From positions 1 to 59,579 of the forward strand of contig JAITTL010000015.1 of the NCBI GenBank assembly GCA_031286985.1: DNA of 59,579 nucleotides, in the 5' to 3' direction. Source of the DNA: Endomicrobium sp. (lineage in GTDB: Bacteria; Elusimicrobiota; Endomicrobiia; Endomicrobiales; Endomicrobiaceae). This document shows positions 33,297-44,174 of this stretch, one piece after another. Position numbers and translations under genes: made by a program. How positions within the stretch are numbered: the first letter of the stretch is position 1; each line of letters starts with the position of its first letter. The notes under the pieces were generated by a model that was not told the DNA's origin, searched no databases, and was given only the letters and a program-made list of their open reading frames with translations.

Positions 33297-34874
33297 GTGA
33301 AAAAAATTCTTATATTTGATACGACCCTGAGAGATGGTTCTCAAAGGGTTGGCATATCTTTTACCGTTGAAGATAAAGTAAAGATAGCTAAAGCTTTAGA
33401 CGCTTTTGGTGTTTCATACATTGAGGGTGGTTGGCCCGGGACCAATCCAAAAGATGATTTGTTTTTTGCTCAAATGAAAAAAATTAAGTTAAAAAATGCA
33501 AAACTCACAGCTTTTGGTTCTACCAGACGAAAAAATAGTAAAACTTCCGAAGATAAAAATTTAAATGCAATAATAAAATCTGATGTTAAAACAGCCTGTA
33601 TATTTGGCAAATCTTGGGATTTGCATGTAAAACGTGTACTTCAAACAACAAATGAAGAAAATATAAAAATGATTTCTGAAAGTATAAATTATTTAAAATC
33701 TAAAAAACTTGAAGTGATATTTGATGCAGAACATTATTTTGATGGTTTTAAAAGCAACGAAAAATATGCCCTTGCAACCATACAATCTGCCACCAAGGCA
33801 GGTGCAGATATAATCTGTCTCTGTGAAACTAATGGAGGGATGCTTCCATCTGATGTGGAAAAGATCGTTAAAAAAACACTGGCTTTTTTTCAAAAAATTA
33901 AATTTGGGATACATGCTCATAATGATTCTGGGTGTGCAGTTGCAAACTCTATAACTGCTATTGAAAAAGGGTGCATATTAATCCAAGGCACAATTAATGG
34001 GATCGGAGAACGGTGTGGTAATGCAAATTTATGTTCCATAATACCAGCTCTTGAATTGAATAAAAATTGCAATTGTATTTCTAAAAAAAATATAAAGACT
34101 CTTACGCAACTTTCAAGATATATTGATGAAATAGCAAATCTTGTACCAGATGACTCAAGTCCATATGTCGGGAGAAACGCATTTGTGCATAAAGCAGGAA
34201 TGCATGTTTCTGCTGTGGGGAAAAAACCTGAAACTTATGAACATATAGATCCTGCTTTTGTTGGAAATGTCAGAAAAATTTCAATAAGTGATTTGTCTGG
34301 TAAGACTAATGTTATATCTAAAGCCAACGAAATGGCAATAAATATTAAAAATATCGCTGAGAAGAATGTTAAAAAAATTATAGATATTGTCAAAAAAAAG
34401 GAAAATAACGGATATCAGTATGAAGGAGCTGACGCTTCTTTTTTCTTAATTATTAAAAAGACTTTAGGAATTTTTAAACCGTTGTTTTCTTTAAAGGGGT
34501 ATAGAGTTTCTGTTGAAAAAGATGTTAATGGGAATATAATTTCAGAGGCAACGGTTAAGCTTGATATAAAAGGCAAGGAAGAACATACAGTTGCAGAAGG
34601 AGACGGCCCTGTTAACGCTTTAGATAATTGTCTACGTAAAGCATTAATAAAATATTACCCTACTATAAAAGACGTATTTTTGAGAGATTTTAAAGTAAGG
34701 GTTGTAGATGGCGATGCCAATACAGCTGCAAAGGTAAGAGTATTGATTGAATCTTCAGATTCTTCAAAGTGGTGGGGAGCAATCGGAGTCAGCAGGAATA
34801 TAATAGATGCATCTTGGCAGGCTCTATCGGATTCGTTTGAATATAAATTGATAAAAGATAAAAAAAGACGATAA
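33297..34874 (+). CDS. cimA: (R)-citramalate synthase (CimA family)
   Basis: VKKILIFDTTLRDGSQRVGISFTVEDKVKIAKALD; HAHNDSGCAVANS; LeuA-type C-terminal domain. Confidence 0.9.
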   Translation: MKKILIFDTTLRDGSQRVGISFTVEDKVKIAKALDAFGVSYIEGGWPGTNPKDDLFFAQMKKIKLKNAKLTAFGSTRRKNSKTSEDKNLNAIIKSDVKTACIFGKSWDLHVKRVLQTTNEENIKMISESINYLKSKKLEVIFDAEHYFDGFKSNEKYALATIQSATKAGADIICLCETNGGMLPSDVEKIVKKTLAFFQKIKFGIHAHNDSGCAVANSITAIEKGCILIQGTINGIGERCGNANLCSIIPALELNKNCNCISKKNIKTLTQLSRYIDEIANLVPDDSSPYVGRNAFVHKAGMHVSAVGKKPETYEHIDPAFVGNVRKISISDLSGKTNVISKANEMAINIKNIAEKNVKKIIDIVKKKENNGYQYEGADASFFLIIKKTLGIFKPLFSLKGYRVSVEKDVNGNIISEATVKLDIKGKEEHTVAEGDGPVNALDNCLRKALIKYYPTIKDVFLRDFKVRVVDGDANTAAKVRVLIESSDSSKWWGAIGVSRNIIDASWQALSDSFEYKLIKDKKRR

Positions 34875-34992
34875 CCGTAATTAATAAAACAAACATGCAG
34901 CAGATTTTTAAGTATGCTCTAACAACTATAGAGCCCATAAGTCTTTAAGATATTTTTTACTTTTACTGCAAAAATTAGATTGACACTGACCA

Positions 34993-37095
34993 TTAAAAAG
35001 CATTGAGCAATTTTTGATAACTTGTCATTGGCCAATATTCATCTGCCACTAAGTCTTCAGCAGCATCAGTTTTTTCTCTTAACTGTTTCAAAATTTCCAC
35101 GCCTTCATTTGCAAATTCATCAGCTGTTGTAACAACATCTCCGTGATCTACTGAAAGAAATTTTTCTAAAGCAGAACTATATTTTCTTATATCATCGTAG
35201 AGATTGGTTAAAATTTCGAGTTCATTTAAAAACATATTTGATTTTATATTGATTTTCTCTAAATTTTTACTTGTTTCTGCCAAAATATTTATTTGCTTAA
35301 GAATTGCCGGTAACAACAATGTATTTACGATTTTTACTGCATATCTATATTCAATTTCTTTTGTTTTTATATAACTTTCAAGTTTAATTTCAACTTTTGA
35401 TTTTAATTCTCTTTCGGTTAATATGTGATAATGCGAAAATATTTTTATCACATTACTGTCAAAAAAAACCTTCAAGGCCTCTGGAGTATTCTTGGTATTG
35501 GGCAATCCTCTTTTGGCTGCTTCATTATGCCAATCCTGCGAATATCCATTTTTTTCAAATCTTATATCTTTTGTTTCAATAATAATTTCTTTGACGACTT
35601 TTAATGCCTCTTTTTTTACATCGTAGCTACCTTTTTTGATCGCAATTCTTTTATATATTTCATCAAACCCATAAGCCGCAATAAGGTTTAATACTGTTCC
35701 TACTTCAGAAGGATTTGCTGAAGAGCCCAATGCTCTGAATTCAAATTTGTTGCCTGTGAAAGCGACTGGGGAAGTTCTATTTCTATCAGAATAATCTTTG
35801 CTAACCTTAGGAAGATTTTGCACTCCTAGTGTGATTTCGTTTACTTCTTTTTCATTAATTGAACTTGCTCTCTCTATTGAATCTAAAAGATTACTGACAT
35901 ATTCTCCTAAATAAACTGACATAATTGCAGGTGGTGCTTCATTAGCGCCAAGTCTGTGATCGTTACCAGCACTCGCAACACTAGCTCTTAAAACTTCACC
36001 AAATTTTTTTACTCCAAACAACACCGCACTTATGGCTAAAAGAAACGATATATTTTTAAGAGGTGATTTCGAAGGCTCGAAATAATTTGTTCCACTATTA
36101 TCTCCAATAGACCAATTAAAATGCTTCCCAGAACCATTTACACCAGCAAACGGTTTTTCATGTAAAACAGCAATCATATTATGTTTATCTGCAATTTTTT
36201 TAAGAATTTCCATTACCTGTAAATTGTTATCTATTGCCAAATTTACTTCCTGATAAAGCGGTGCCAACTCAAACTGATTAGGTGCTACTTCATTATGTCT
36301 TGTCTTTATAGGAATACCTTTACGGTAGAGTTCGTGATCAACATCCTCCATAAATTCTAAAATATTTTCTTTAATGTTTCCAAAATAATGGTCCTCCATC
36401 TGTTGCCCTTTCGCTGGGGTGTTGCCAAATAATGTTCTTCCTGTAACGGTTATATCAGATCTGGATTTTCCCAATTCTTTTGAGAGAAGAAAATACTCTT
36501 GCTCAATACCTGCAAAAACTTTTATTTGCTTGGCGTTTTTATTTCCTAGAAGTTTTTGTAAACTGATCACTTTTTCATTTAAAACAGCAAGGGATCTGAG
36601 CAAAGGTGTTTTTAAATCCAGAACTTCCCCGGTCCAAGAAAGGAAAACTGAAGGAATGACCAAAGTTTTTGTTTTTCCTGCTTCAAGAAGGAATACTGGG
36701 GATGTGGGGTCCCAAGCCGTATATCCTCTTGCCTCAAAGGTCGATCTTATTCCACCTGAAGGAAAAGAAGATGCGTCAGGTTCAGACTGTACAAGTTGCG
36801 AAGCTGAAAATCTTTCTAAAATTTCTCCATTTTTCCCATAATCTATAAATGAGTCATGTTTTTGAGCAGTACCACCCCTTTGAGGTTGAAACCAGTGCGT
36901 AAAATGAGTTGCACCGTTTTCAAGTGCCCATTCCTTCATTGCATGGGCAACTTCACCTGCTATTGTTTGATCTAAAGGTTCCAAATTGTCAATTGATGCC
37001 ATAAGTTTTTCATAAATACTTTTACTTAATTTTTGTTCCATTATTTTTTTTGTAAACACCAACTCACCATAATAGTCATGAATTGACTGCACCAT
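34993..37095 (-). CDS. Type III glutamine synthetase
   Basis: FTHWFQPQRGGTAQKHDSFID; EKPFAGVNGSGKHFNWSIG; NRTSPVAFTGNKFEFRALGSSANP; about 700 aa; start at MVQSIHDYYGELV. Confidence 0.95.
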   Translation of the reverse strand: MVQSIHDYYGELVFTKKIMEQKLSKSIYEKLMASIDNLEPLDQTIAGEVAHAMKEWALENGATHFTHWFQPQRGGTAQKHDSFIDYGKNGEILERFSASQLVQSEPDASSFPSGGIRSTFEARGYTAWDPTSPVFLLEAGKTKTLVIPSVFLSWTGEVLDLKTPLLRSLAVLNEKVISLQKLLGNKNAKQIKVFAGIEQEYFLLSKELGKSRSDITVTGRTLFGNTPAKGQQMEDHYFGNIKENILEFMEDVDHELYRKGIPIKTRHNEVAPNQFELAPLYQEVNLAIDNNLQVMEILKKIADKHNMIAVLHEKPFAGVNGSGKHFNWSIGDNSGTNYFEPSKSPLKNISFLLAISAVLFGVKKFGEVLRASVASAGNDHRLGANEAPPAIMSVYLGEYVSNLLDSIERASSINEKEVNEITLGVQNLPKVSKDYSDRNRTSPVAFTGNKFEFRALGSSANPSEVGTVLNLIAAYGFDEIYKRIAIKKGSYDVKKEALKVVKEIIIETKDIRFEKNGYSQDWHNEAAKRGLPNTKNTPEALKVFFDSNVIKIFSHYHILTERELKSKVEIKLESYIKTKEIEYRYAVKIVNTLLLPAILKQINILAETSKNLEKINIKSNMFLNELEILTNLYDDIRKYSSALEKFLSVDHGDVVTTADEFANEGVEILKQLREKTDAAEDLVADEYWPMTSYQKLLNAF

Positions 37096-37556
37096 ATTCC
37101 CCCTCCTATTTGCCACCCCTATTCTATAAAATAAACCCAACATAACATAACTGCCAAATTTTTTTAAACAACACACAGACACCGTGCATACCAACCACTT
37201 GTGCGCAGTATAACATTTTCAATATTCTAATATCAAACTATATATATACATAAAATGGATAAAAACATTAAAAACACTTTAGGTTTTATTATTTTTAAAA
37301 AAATATTAACAAAAATATAGTAAAAATCAGATTTTTTTCAAGTTTTTCTTTTACACTGTTTTGCTATTAAAACTACTGCAAATACGGAACAATACTACAG
37401 ATTTATGAATTTTTGATAGATTTTTCATGTCTAAAATAAGATGAATTGAAAACTATCGTTATGCAATTTTGTATAATGCCACTAGAAAATTTAGTAAACT
37501 CCCGATCTTGTGACTTAGAATGTAAAGCGTGATTATTGAAATAGTGTGGGGTTTGA

Positions 37557-38030
37557 ATGGTAAAATTTAAGAGAAAGGAATTACCGAATAATTTAAGTGC
37601 ATCCCTTGAAAATTATCTTGAGACTATTGCAGTGTTGAAAAAGGAAAAGAGATATGCAAGAATTGGAGATATTGCTAAATCTTTAGATGTTAAGAGCTCA
37701 AGTGTTAACGGTGCAATTAATTTTTTGATCAAAAATGATCTTGTAACACATGAAAAATACGGATATGTAGATCTGACCGATAGAGGAGAAAAAATAGCTT
37801 CAGAAGTTCAAAAAAAGCATGATGTATTGTATAGGTTTTTGCATAATTTGCTGTTTATAAATAATGAAACTGCTAATAAAGAGGCTTGTAAAATAGAACA
37901 CCTGATCAGCGTTGAAACTACACGCAAGCTTGAAATGTTACACTCTGTTTTGGAGGAGCATTTTTTAGAAAAAGATGGAGAAAGAGTCAATTTGAAAGAA
38001 TGTTTAAATAAATGTGATAAACAAAGGTAG
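37557..38030 (+). CDS. DtxR/MntR-family metal-dependent regulator
   Basis: N-terminal wHTH ENYLETIAVLKKEKRYARIGDIAKSLDVKSSSVNGAINFL; upstream of feoA/feoB. Confidence 0.88.
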   Translation: MVKFKRKELPNNLSASLENYLETIAVLKKEKRYARIGDIAKSLDVKSSSVNGAINFLIKNDLVTHEKYGYVDLTDRGEKIASEVQKKHDVLYRFLHNLLFINNETANKEACKIEHLISVETTRKLEMLHSVLEEHFLEKDGERVNLKECLNKCDKQR

Positions 38031-38120
38031 GAAAATATTATTGTTTCCATTGTTTTTGTCACGCTAAAAAGTTAGGTTAAACTAAAATAATTATATACAA
38101 CTATTGAGAGAGATGAAGAA

Positions 38121-38486
38121 ATGGCGATATCAAAAAGAGTCATAAGATGTTTTTGTGAGAATTTGCGCAAGCGATGGATTAAAACTCATTTAAAAAAATT
38201 TAAAAATTTTGACAATCGGCATGAACGCCATAAGCTCAATAATTGTCAAGAGTGTCATAATATGGTCAAATTGAGCAATGCTGTTGCTGGTACTTATAGA
38301 TTTGTTACAGCACACTGTGATGCAAAATTACGCCATAGACTTCTTGAAATAGGTTTTGTTCCTAGCGAAAAATTAATAGTCATCGAAAAAACAGGCAATA
38401 AAAGTAATGTTGTTATTAGGATAAAAGGTTCAAAAATCGCCTTGAGTAATAAAGTTGCAGACAGGGTACTGCTGGAGAGGAAATGA
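38121..38486 (+). CDS. feoA: FeoA-domain protein with N-terminal extension
   Basis: DAKLRHRLLEIGFVPSEKLIVIEKTGNKSNVVIRIKGSKIALSNKVADRVLLE; next to feoB. Confidence 0.85.
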   Translation: MAISKRVIRCFCENLRKRWIKTHLKKFKNFDNRHERHKLNNCQECHNMVKLSNAVAGTYRFVTAHCDAKLRHRLLEIGFVPSEKLIVIEKTGNKSNVVIRIKGSKIALSNKVADRVLLERK

Positions 38487-38489
38487 TAT

Positions 38490-40586
38490 ATGACAGAGAA
38501 CAAAGGATGTATTACGGTTGCCCTCATTGGAAATCCAAATAGCGGCAAGTCTACGATTTTTAACAGTTTGACTGGTTCCAATCAACACGTTGGCAATTAC
38601 CCAGGTGTTACAGTAGAAAAGAAAGAAGGATACAAAAAGTATAACGACTGTAATATAAACTTTATCGATTTGCCAGGTACGTATAGTTTATCTGCATATT
38701 CTGATGATGAAGCGATTGCAAGAGATTTTTTGCTTCTTAAAGAAAAGCCAGACATTACACTCAACGTGATCAATGTTGTTTCTCTTGAACGTAATCTCTA
38801 TTTGTTTACACAGATTACGGAACTGGATACGCCAATTATAATAGCTTTGAATATGATTGACATTTTAGAATCTCAAGGAAAAATTGTAGATAAAAAAACG
38901 ATGTCGGACAAATTAGGTGTTCCTGTATTTCCCACAGTTGCGAGTAAAGGGATAGGGATAAGTGATATTTTAGACTCCATAGTATTTCTTTTTGAGGAGA
39001 AAAGAAAAAAAAATCAATTAAGAGCACAAATTGATTATGGAGATGTTATAAAAGATGAAAAAGATAAACTAAAAAAACTTATTTTAAAAAATTCAAAGTT
39101 GTCAAAATTTCCGATAAATTGGATTTCAATAGAACTTTTGGATAAGAATCCTTTTGCATTAGGATTGATTTCAAAAACAGATAATGAATCTGAAATTTTA
39201 AGACAAATTAAAAAAAGTACAGATCATATCAAAGAACATTTTGGAGCAAAAGCAGAAACAGAAATAGCAAACAGACGTTATGGTTTTGCAAAATCTATTG
39301 AGAAAAATGTGATTGAAAAAACAGGCAAGGGGAAAATAGACATAACAGAAATTATAGATGATTTTGCAATTAATAGGTATCTTGGCATTCCTATTTTTGC
39401 CTTAGTGATGTACATAATTTTTAAATTTACATTTACTTTTTCAGGGCCTGCTGTGAATCTGGTAGGGTTATTCTTTGATTGGGTTGGAGTGGTTGCTAAG
39501 TCGCTTATTCCATATGGTCCTGTGCAATCTTTGATTGTTGATGGAATAATTAGCGGAGTTGGAGGGGTGTTAGGATTTTTTCCTTTGATATTATTTATGT
39601 TTTTTGCGATAGCGTTTTTTGAAGAATCAGGGTATATGGCGAGAGCCTCTTTTGTAATGGATAAAACTATGCATAGATTTGGAGTTCATGGAAAATCGTT
39701 TTTACCTTTGATGCTTTCAACTACCGGATGCGCAGTTCCTGGAATCCTCGCCACAAGGACGCTGGATTCAAAGCGAGATAGGCTCATAACCATGTTTATT
39801 GTATCATTTATGATATGCGGAGCAAAACTTCCTGTATTTGCTTTGATTATAGGCGCTTTCTTTGCGATTAAATATCAAGTTATCATAATGTTTTTTATGT
39901 ATGTTTTGAGCCTTATTATTGCCTTAAGTGTTGCAAAGTTGTTGAGTGTTACAATATTAAAAGGAGAACCATCATATCTTGTGATGGAGCTTCCTCCGTA
40001 TCATTTACCAACAATTAAGGGGTTATTTTTGAAGATGTGGGAAAGAGGCTGGTTATACGTACGCAAAGTTGGGCCGATAGTAGTTTTTATATCAGTTTTA
40101 ATATGGGTTATGTTTTCTTACCCTAAGTATCCTGTAAATGAAAAGCTTGATAAGGTTCAACAATCTGTTTTGCAGATAAAACATAGCTTAGCAGGAAGAG
40201 TAGGGAAAATAGTTGAACCGTTGTTCAAACCTATAGGAATGGATGGCAATAGAGCGATTGCTTTGATAGTTGGGGTTATGGCAAAAGAAATGATTGTAAG
40301 TTCTTTGGCTACAATCTATGCTATAGAGGATGGTGCTGAAAAAACATGTTCTTTAAAAGAAAAAATTGCTGTTGATAAGGACTGGTCGCCGCTTATAGGT
40401 ATAGTTTTTCTTGTTTTTTGTATGATATATCTACCTTGTGTTGTTGCTGTATCAGTCTTTTTTAAAGAAACAGGTTCAAGTTATAAATGGCTTGCGCTAC
40501 TTGTTATAGGAAATACAGTTTTTGCATGGATATTTTCGTTTATCGTTTTTCAGTTAGGGACACTGTTGGAAATAGGATTACATTGA
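38490..40586 (+). CDS. feoB: Ferrous iron transport protein B
   Basis: ALIGNPNSGKSTIFNSLTGSNQHVGNYPGVTVEKKEG; LPLMLSTTGCAVPGILATRTL. Confidence 0.97.
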   Translation: MTENKGCITVALIGNPNSGKSTIFNSLTGSNQHVGNYPGVTVEKKEGYKKYNDCNINFIDLPGTYSLSAYSDDEAIARDFLLLKEKPDITLNVINVVSLERNLYLFTQITELDTPIIIALNMIDILESQGKIVDKKTMSDKLGVPVFPTVASKGIGISDILDSIVFLFEEKRKKNQLRAQIDYGDVIKDEKDKLKKLILKNSKLSKFPINWISIELLDKNPFALGLISKTDNESEILRQIKKSTDHIKEHFGAKAETEIANRRYGFAKSIEKNVIEKTGKGKIDITEIIDDFAINRYLGIPIFALVMYIIFKFTFTFSGPAVNLVGLFFDWVGVVAKSLIPYGPVQSLIVDGIISGVGGVLGFFPLILFMFFAIAFFEESGYMARASFVMDKTMHRFGVHGKSFLPLMLSTTGCAVPGILATRTLDSKRDRLITMFIVSFMICGAKLPVFALIIGAFFAIKYQVIIMFFMYVLSLIIALSVAKLLSVTILKGEPSYLVMELPPYHLPTIKGLFLKMWERGWLYVRKVGPIVVFISVLIWVMFSYPKYPVNEKLDKVQQSVLQIKHSLAGRVGKIVEPLFKPIGMDGNRAIALIVGVMAKEMIVSSLATIYAIEDGAEKTCSLKEKIAVDKDWSPLIGIVFLVFCMIYLPCVVAVSVFFKETGSSYKWLALLVIGNTVFAWIFSFIVFQLGTLLEIGLH

Positions 40587-40660
40587 AGATCGAATAACAG
40601 TAATGACGAGCCGTTATCAATAACATATTTCAAAAATTATACTGTTTATGAGGTGAAAAA

Positions 40661-40804
40661 ATGGTTCAAAACATAACGATAACGGTAGTTTCAGTGATTG
40701 CCGTTATATTTATAGTGAGACGCCTAATAAAAGGCAGTTGTGGCGGCTGTAAAAAGTGCGAGAAAAAGAGCAGTAACTGCTATGGGGATGATTGCCTAAA
40801 CTAA
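40661..40804 (+). CDS. FeoB-associated Cys-rich membrane protein
   Basis: MVQNITITVVSVIAVIFIVRRLIKGSCGGCKKCEKKSSNCYGDDCLN*; below ORF-track length cutoff; directly follows feoB. Confidence 0.8.
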   Translation: MVQNITITVVSVIAVIFIVRRLIKGSCGGCKKCEKKSSNCYGDDCLN

Positions 40805-40829
40805 TAATATATAGAGAACAATTTTCACA

Positions 40830-40900
40830 TGGAGCCAGCGGGAATTGAACCCGCATCCTATCGTTGCGAACGATATATTCTCCCGTTTAACTATGGCCCC
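40830..40900 (-). tRNA. tRNA-Ala (anticodon CGC)
   Basis: Acceptor GGGGCCA/TGGCTCC with G3:U70, anticodon arm TATCG-TTCGCAA-CGATA, T arm GCGGG-TTCAATT-CCCGC. Confidence 0.88.
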
Positions 40901-41170
40901 TCTATACTTAATAAGGTTGAAACTATTTAAGGGACCCGCATTGTAGCAATATTTGGAATTTTTTACACGATCATTGTAAATGTTGTGGAATAGATATAAC
41001 TCTTTTTTAAGCATATTAAAAATGGCTGTAAAAATGTGAAAATAGTAAAAAAGAAGAAAGGATGTGTTTAAAAAAAGCAGAGAAGTTAAATGAAAAAGGA
41101 TTATTAACTCTGTAATAAAATTTATATATTTGCTAGACTCGGGCTAAGTAATATTAAAGGATGGGTTTTT

Positions 41171-42796
41171 ATGTCATATCTTTGTCTTGCAAGAAAATAT
41201 AGACCTCAAAATTTTGATGAGGTTATAGGGCAAGAACATATCTCTCAAACACTTAAAAATGCAATTTGTGAAAACCGAGTTGCACACGCGTATCTGTTTA
41301 GTGGCCCGAGAGGTTGTGGTAAAACTACTATGGCAAGAATTTTAGCGAAGGCTCTAAATTGTAAAAATGGCCCCACGATTCTTCCGTGCGGAGTATGTGA
41401 AAATTGTTTAGATATTTCAAAAAGTGCAAATGTTGATGTTTTGGAAATTGATGGAGCGTCAAATAACGGTATAGATGAAATAAGAGCTTTAAGAGAAAAT
41501 GTAAAATTTTCAAGCGCTAATTCAAAATATAAAATTTATATTATAGATGAAGCACATCAAATAACCACGCAAGCCTTTAATGCGTTGCTCAAAACCCTTG
41601 AAGAACCGCCATCTCATGTAGTTTTTATTATGGCAACAACGGAGCAGCATAAAATTCCTGCCACCATTCTCTCAAGATGCCAAAGGTATAGGTTTAAACT
41701 CATACCAAGTGATGAAATGTTGATAGCAATAAAAAATATAGGACAAAAAGAAGGATTTAAAATAGATGATGAAGCCTTAAACATAATCACTAAAGATTCC
41801 GGAGGTTCTATGAGAGACGCTTTGAGCCTTCTAGATCAATCGGTTTCTTCAACTATTGAGGAGATAACAGGAGAACGCATAAGAGGGTTGCTTGGACTTC
41901 TTCCAAAAGAGATTATAGCTTCAGTCACAGAAAATATAGCAAAAGGTGATGTGCAGGCGATTTTAATAGCCGTCAAAGAAATCACGGAACAGGGGTATAA
42001 TATTTTGCAATTTACAAGAGATTTGAGAGATCATTTGAGACAAGTTATGATTTATTCAATAGATCGCTCGATTTCAAAAATTCCTCCTGAAGATGAAAAA
42101 CTTTTCGATTCTCAAAAGAATTTGTTTACGATTTCACGTCATATACGCATGAATAATCTTTTATCAAAAGCTCTCGAAGAAATGCGCTGGCATGATTTAC
42201 CGAGAACTCTTCTTGAAATGTATCTTCTTAAAATATCAGAGCCGTACTACAATGTAGGCGAGCTTATTAAAATGGTTAATGGTTTAGGGGAAAACGTTAA
42301 GGTCGAAAATATTTTGCAATCTTCTCTTGAAAAATGCCAGCCAAAACAAGTGACAAAAAATATCGTTAATGATCATTGTGTTTCGGTTGATTTGATGAGT
42401 GTGTGGAATGAAATTGTTGATGAAACAATAAAAAAACACCCTTTAACTGCACAGTCGTTGAGAAAAGTATTGATTAAAACGTTGGATGATTCATCCGTAC
42501 AATTGGCGGCGGCTGGGCAATTTGATTATGAAAGTGTCATGGAATTTAAAGGGCAAATATCTGAACTTTTCAAAAAAAAGACAGGTTTCAATATATTGGT
42601 TAAAGTCGGTATCGATAAAAACGTTATTGCAAATGAGATAAAACAAGATGAGGAAGTAGTTGTAAAAGAAGAGGTTCCCCCGACTTCTATCGAATATATC
42701 GTTGAGGAAGATTTTAAAGAAACAGCAAAAACAGCAGTACCAAAAAAGATAGAAGAGATAGCAAAAAAATTTGGCTCTGTTGCTAAAAAACTTTAA
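41171..42796 (+). CDS. dnaX: DNA polymerase III subunit gamma/tau
   Basis: LARKYRPQNFDEVIGQEHISQTLKNAI; YLFSGPRGCGKTTMARILAKALNC. Confidence 0.97.
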   Translation: MSYLCLARKYRPQNFDEVIGQEHISQTLKNAICENRVAHAYLFSGPRGCGKTTMARILAKALNCKNGPTILPCGVCENCLDISKSANVDVLEIDGASNNGIDEIRALRENVKFSSANSKYKIYIIDEAHQITTQAFNALLKTLEEPPSHVVFIMATTEQHKIPATILSRCQRYRFKLIPSDEMLIAIKNIGQKEGFKIDDEALNIITKDSGGSMRDALSLLDQSVSSTIEEITGERIRGLLGLLPKEIIASVTENIAKGDVQAILIAVKEITEQGYNILQFTRDLRDHLRQVMIYSIDRSISKIPPEDEKLFDSQKNLFTISRHIRMNNLLSKALEEMRWHDLPRTLLEMYLLKISEPYYNVGELIKMVNGLGENVKVENILQSSLEKCQPKQVTKNIVNDHCVSVDLMSVWNEIVDETIKKHPLTAQSLRKVLIKTLDDSSVQLAAAGQFDYESVMEFKGQISELFKKKTGFNILVKVGIDKNVIANEIKQDEEVVVKEEVPPTSIEYIVEEDFKETAKTAVPKKIEEIAKKFGSVAKKL

Positions 42797-42855
42797 TGGT
42801 ACGTAACCAATATTTATACTTAAGATCGTGATGATCATATCAGGAATTTTAAAAA

Positions 42856-43452
42856 ATGAATAGACCGCAACCTATAGAAAAAATGATTGAAGTCATAAAG
42901 AAGTTTCCAGGTGTAGGTCATAAAATGGCTGAACGCCTCAGTTACTACATTTTAAAAATGTCAAATAGTGATGTTGATAGGTTTTTAGATTCCATACGAA
43001 AAGCAAGACAGATAATGAAGAGTTGTAGTACATGTTATAATTTGAGCGAACATGATCCATGTCAAATTTGTTCTGATTCTACGAGAGATCATGATGTCAT
43101 ATGTGTTGTGGAGACTCCGCAAGATTTAATAGCGGTAAGCAAGGTGAAAGAGTATAGAGGGCTTTATTTTGTACTTGGAGGTGCGTTGTCGCCCCTTGAT
43201 GCAATTGGCCCTGCTGAGATAAAAATCGACAATTTGATAAAAAGATTAAAAAATGATAGCATCACCGAGGTAATAATTGCTACAGATGCGGATTCTAATG
43301 GTGAAGTGACTGCTATCTATATAGCTGAGATCATAAAGAAATTGAATATTAAAGTTACAAGGTTGGGTTATGGCCTACCAGTTGGTGGTGATATCGAATA
43401 TGCTGACGAGGTAACCATTTCGCGTGCTATTGCAGGGCGAAAAGAGATGTAG
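42856..43452 (+). CDS. recR: Recombination protein RecR
   Basis: FPGVGHKMAERLSYYIL; zinc finger CSTCYNLSEHDPCQIC; TOPRIM region ICVVETPQDLIAV. Confidence 0.96.
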   Translation: MNRPQPIEKMIEVIKKFPGVGHKMAERLSYYILKMSNSDVDRFLDSIRKARQIMKSCSTCYNLSEHDPCQICSDSTRDHDVICVVETPQDLIAVSKVKEYRGLYFVLGGALSPLDAIGPAEIKIDNLIKRLKNDSITEVIIATDADSNGEVTAIYIAEIIKKLNIKVTRLGYGLPVGGDIEYADEVTISRAIAGRKEM

Positions 43453-43531
43453 TTCTTTTGTCAAGATTCAATGGTGTTTTTGTATAAATGGAAGCGGTGT
43501 GATTTGCATTTTGGAAAAGGGGTAAAAAGAC

Positions 43532-44110
43532 ATGTCGGCAAAAATGATTGAGGTTCGTTGGCACGGACGTGGAGGACAAGGTGCGAAAACAGCTGCGCTT
43601 TTATTTGCAGAGGCCGTTTTAGCAACAGGTAAGTACGTTCAAGCATTTCCTGAATATGGCCCAGAAAGAATGGGAGCTCCTGTTCAATCTTTCAACAGAG
43701 TAAGCGAAAATCCAATAACGGTCCATTCAGGTGTTACAAATCCAAATTATGTGGTTATTTTGGATCCGTCTCTTATGGAATCTGTTTTGGTCACGGATGG
43801 TGTAGGTAAAGTTGGAAAAGTTATAGTAAATACCTCATTTAGTGCTAAAGAAATTGCAAACAAATTGGGTATCGATGGAAGTCAGGTATACGTAGTGAAT
43901 GCAAGTAAAATAGCTTTAGAAACAATAGGTAAGAATATACCAAATACTCCCATGCTTGGAGCTTTGGTTAAAGTTGTAGGGACACTTGACATAAACGGTG
44001 TTTTGGAGGATACAAAGGATAAATTGACTGCTAAATTCAGGCATAAACCTGAAGTTATTGATGGTAATCTTACATCTATAAAGCGTGCTTTTGATGAAGT
44101 AAAAAACTAA
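43532..44110 (+). CDS. porG: Pyruvate/2-oxoacid:ferredoxin oxidoreductase gamma subunit
   Basis: IEVRWHGRGGQGAKTAALLFAEAVLATGKYVQAFPEYGPERMGAPVQSFNRV. Confidence 0.94.
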   Translation: MSAKMIEVRWHGRGGQGAKTAALLFAEAVLATGKYVQAFPEYGPERMGAPVQSFNRVSENPITVHSGVTNPNYVVILDPSLMESVLVTDGVGKVGKVIVNTSFSAKEIANKLGIDGSQVYVVNASKIALETIGKNIPNTPMLGALVKVVGTLDINGVLEDTKDKLTAKFRHKPEVIDGNLTSIKRAFDEVKN

Positions 44111-44174
44111 ATTGGTCTGTAATTAATGATTTTGGGTATCTCCAAAAAAGAGATTTGCCTCTTGGGGGAATAAA

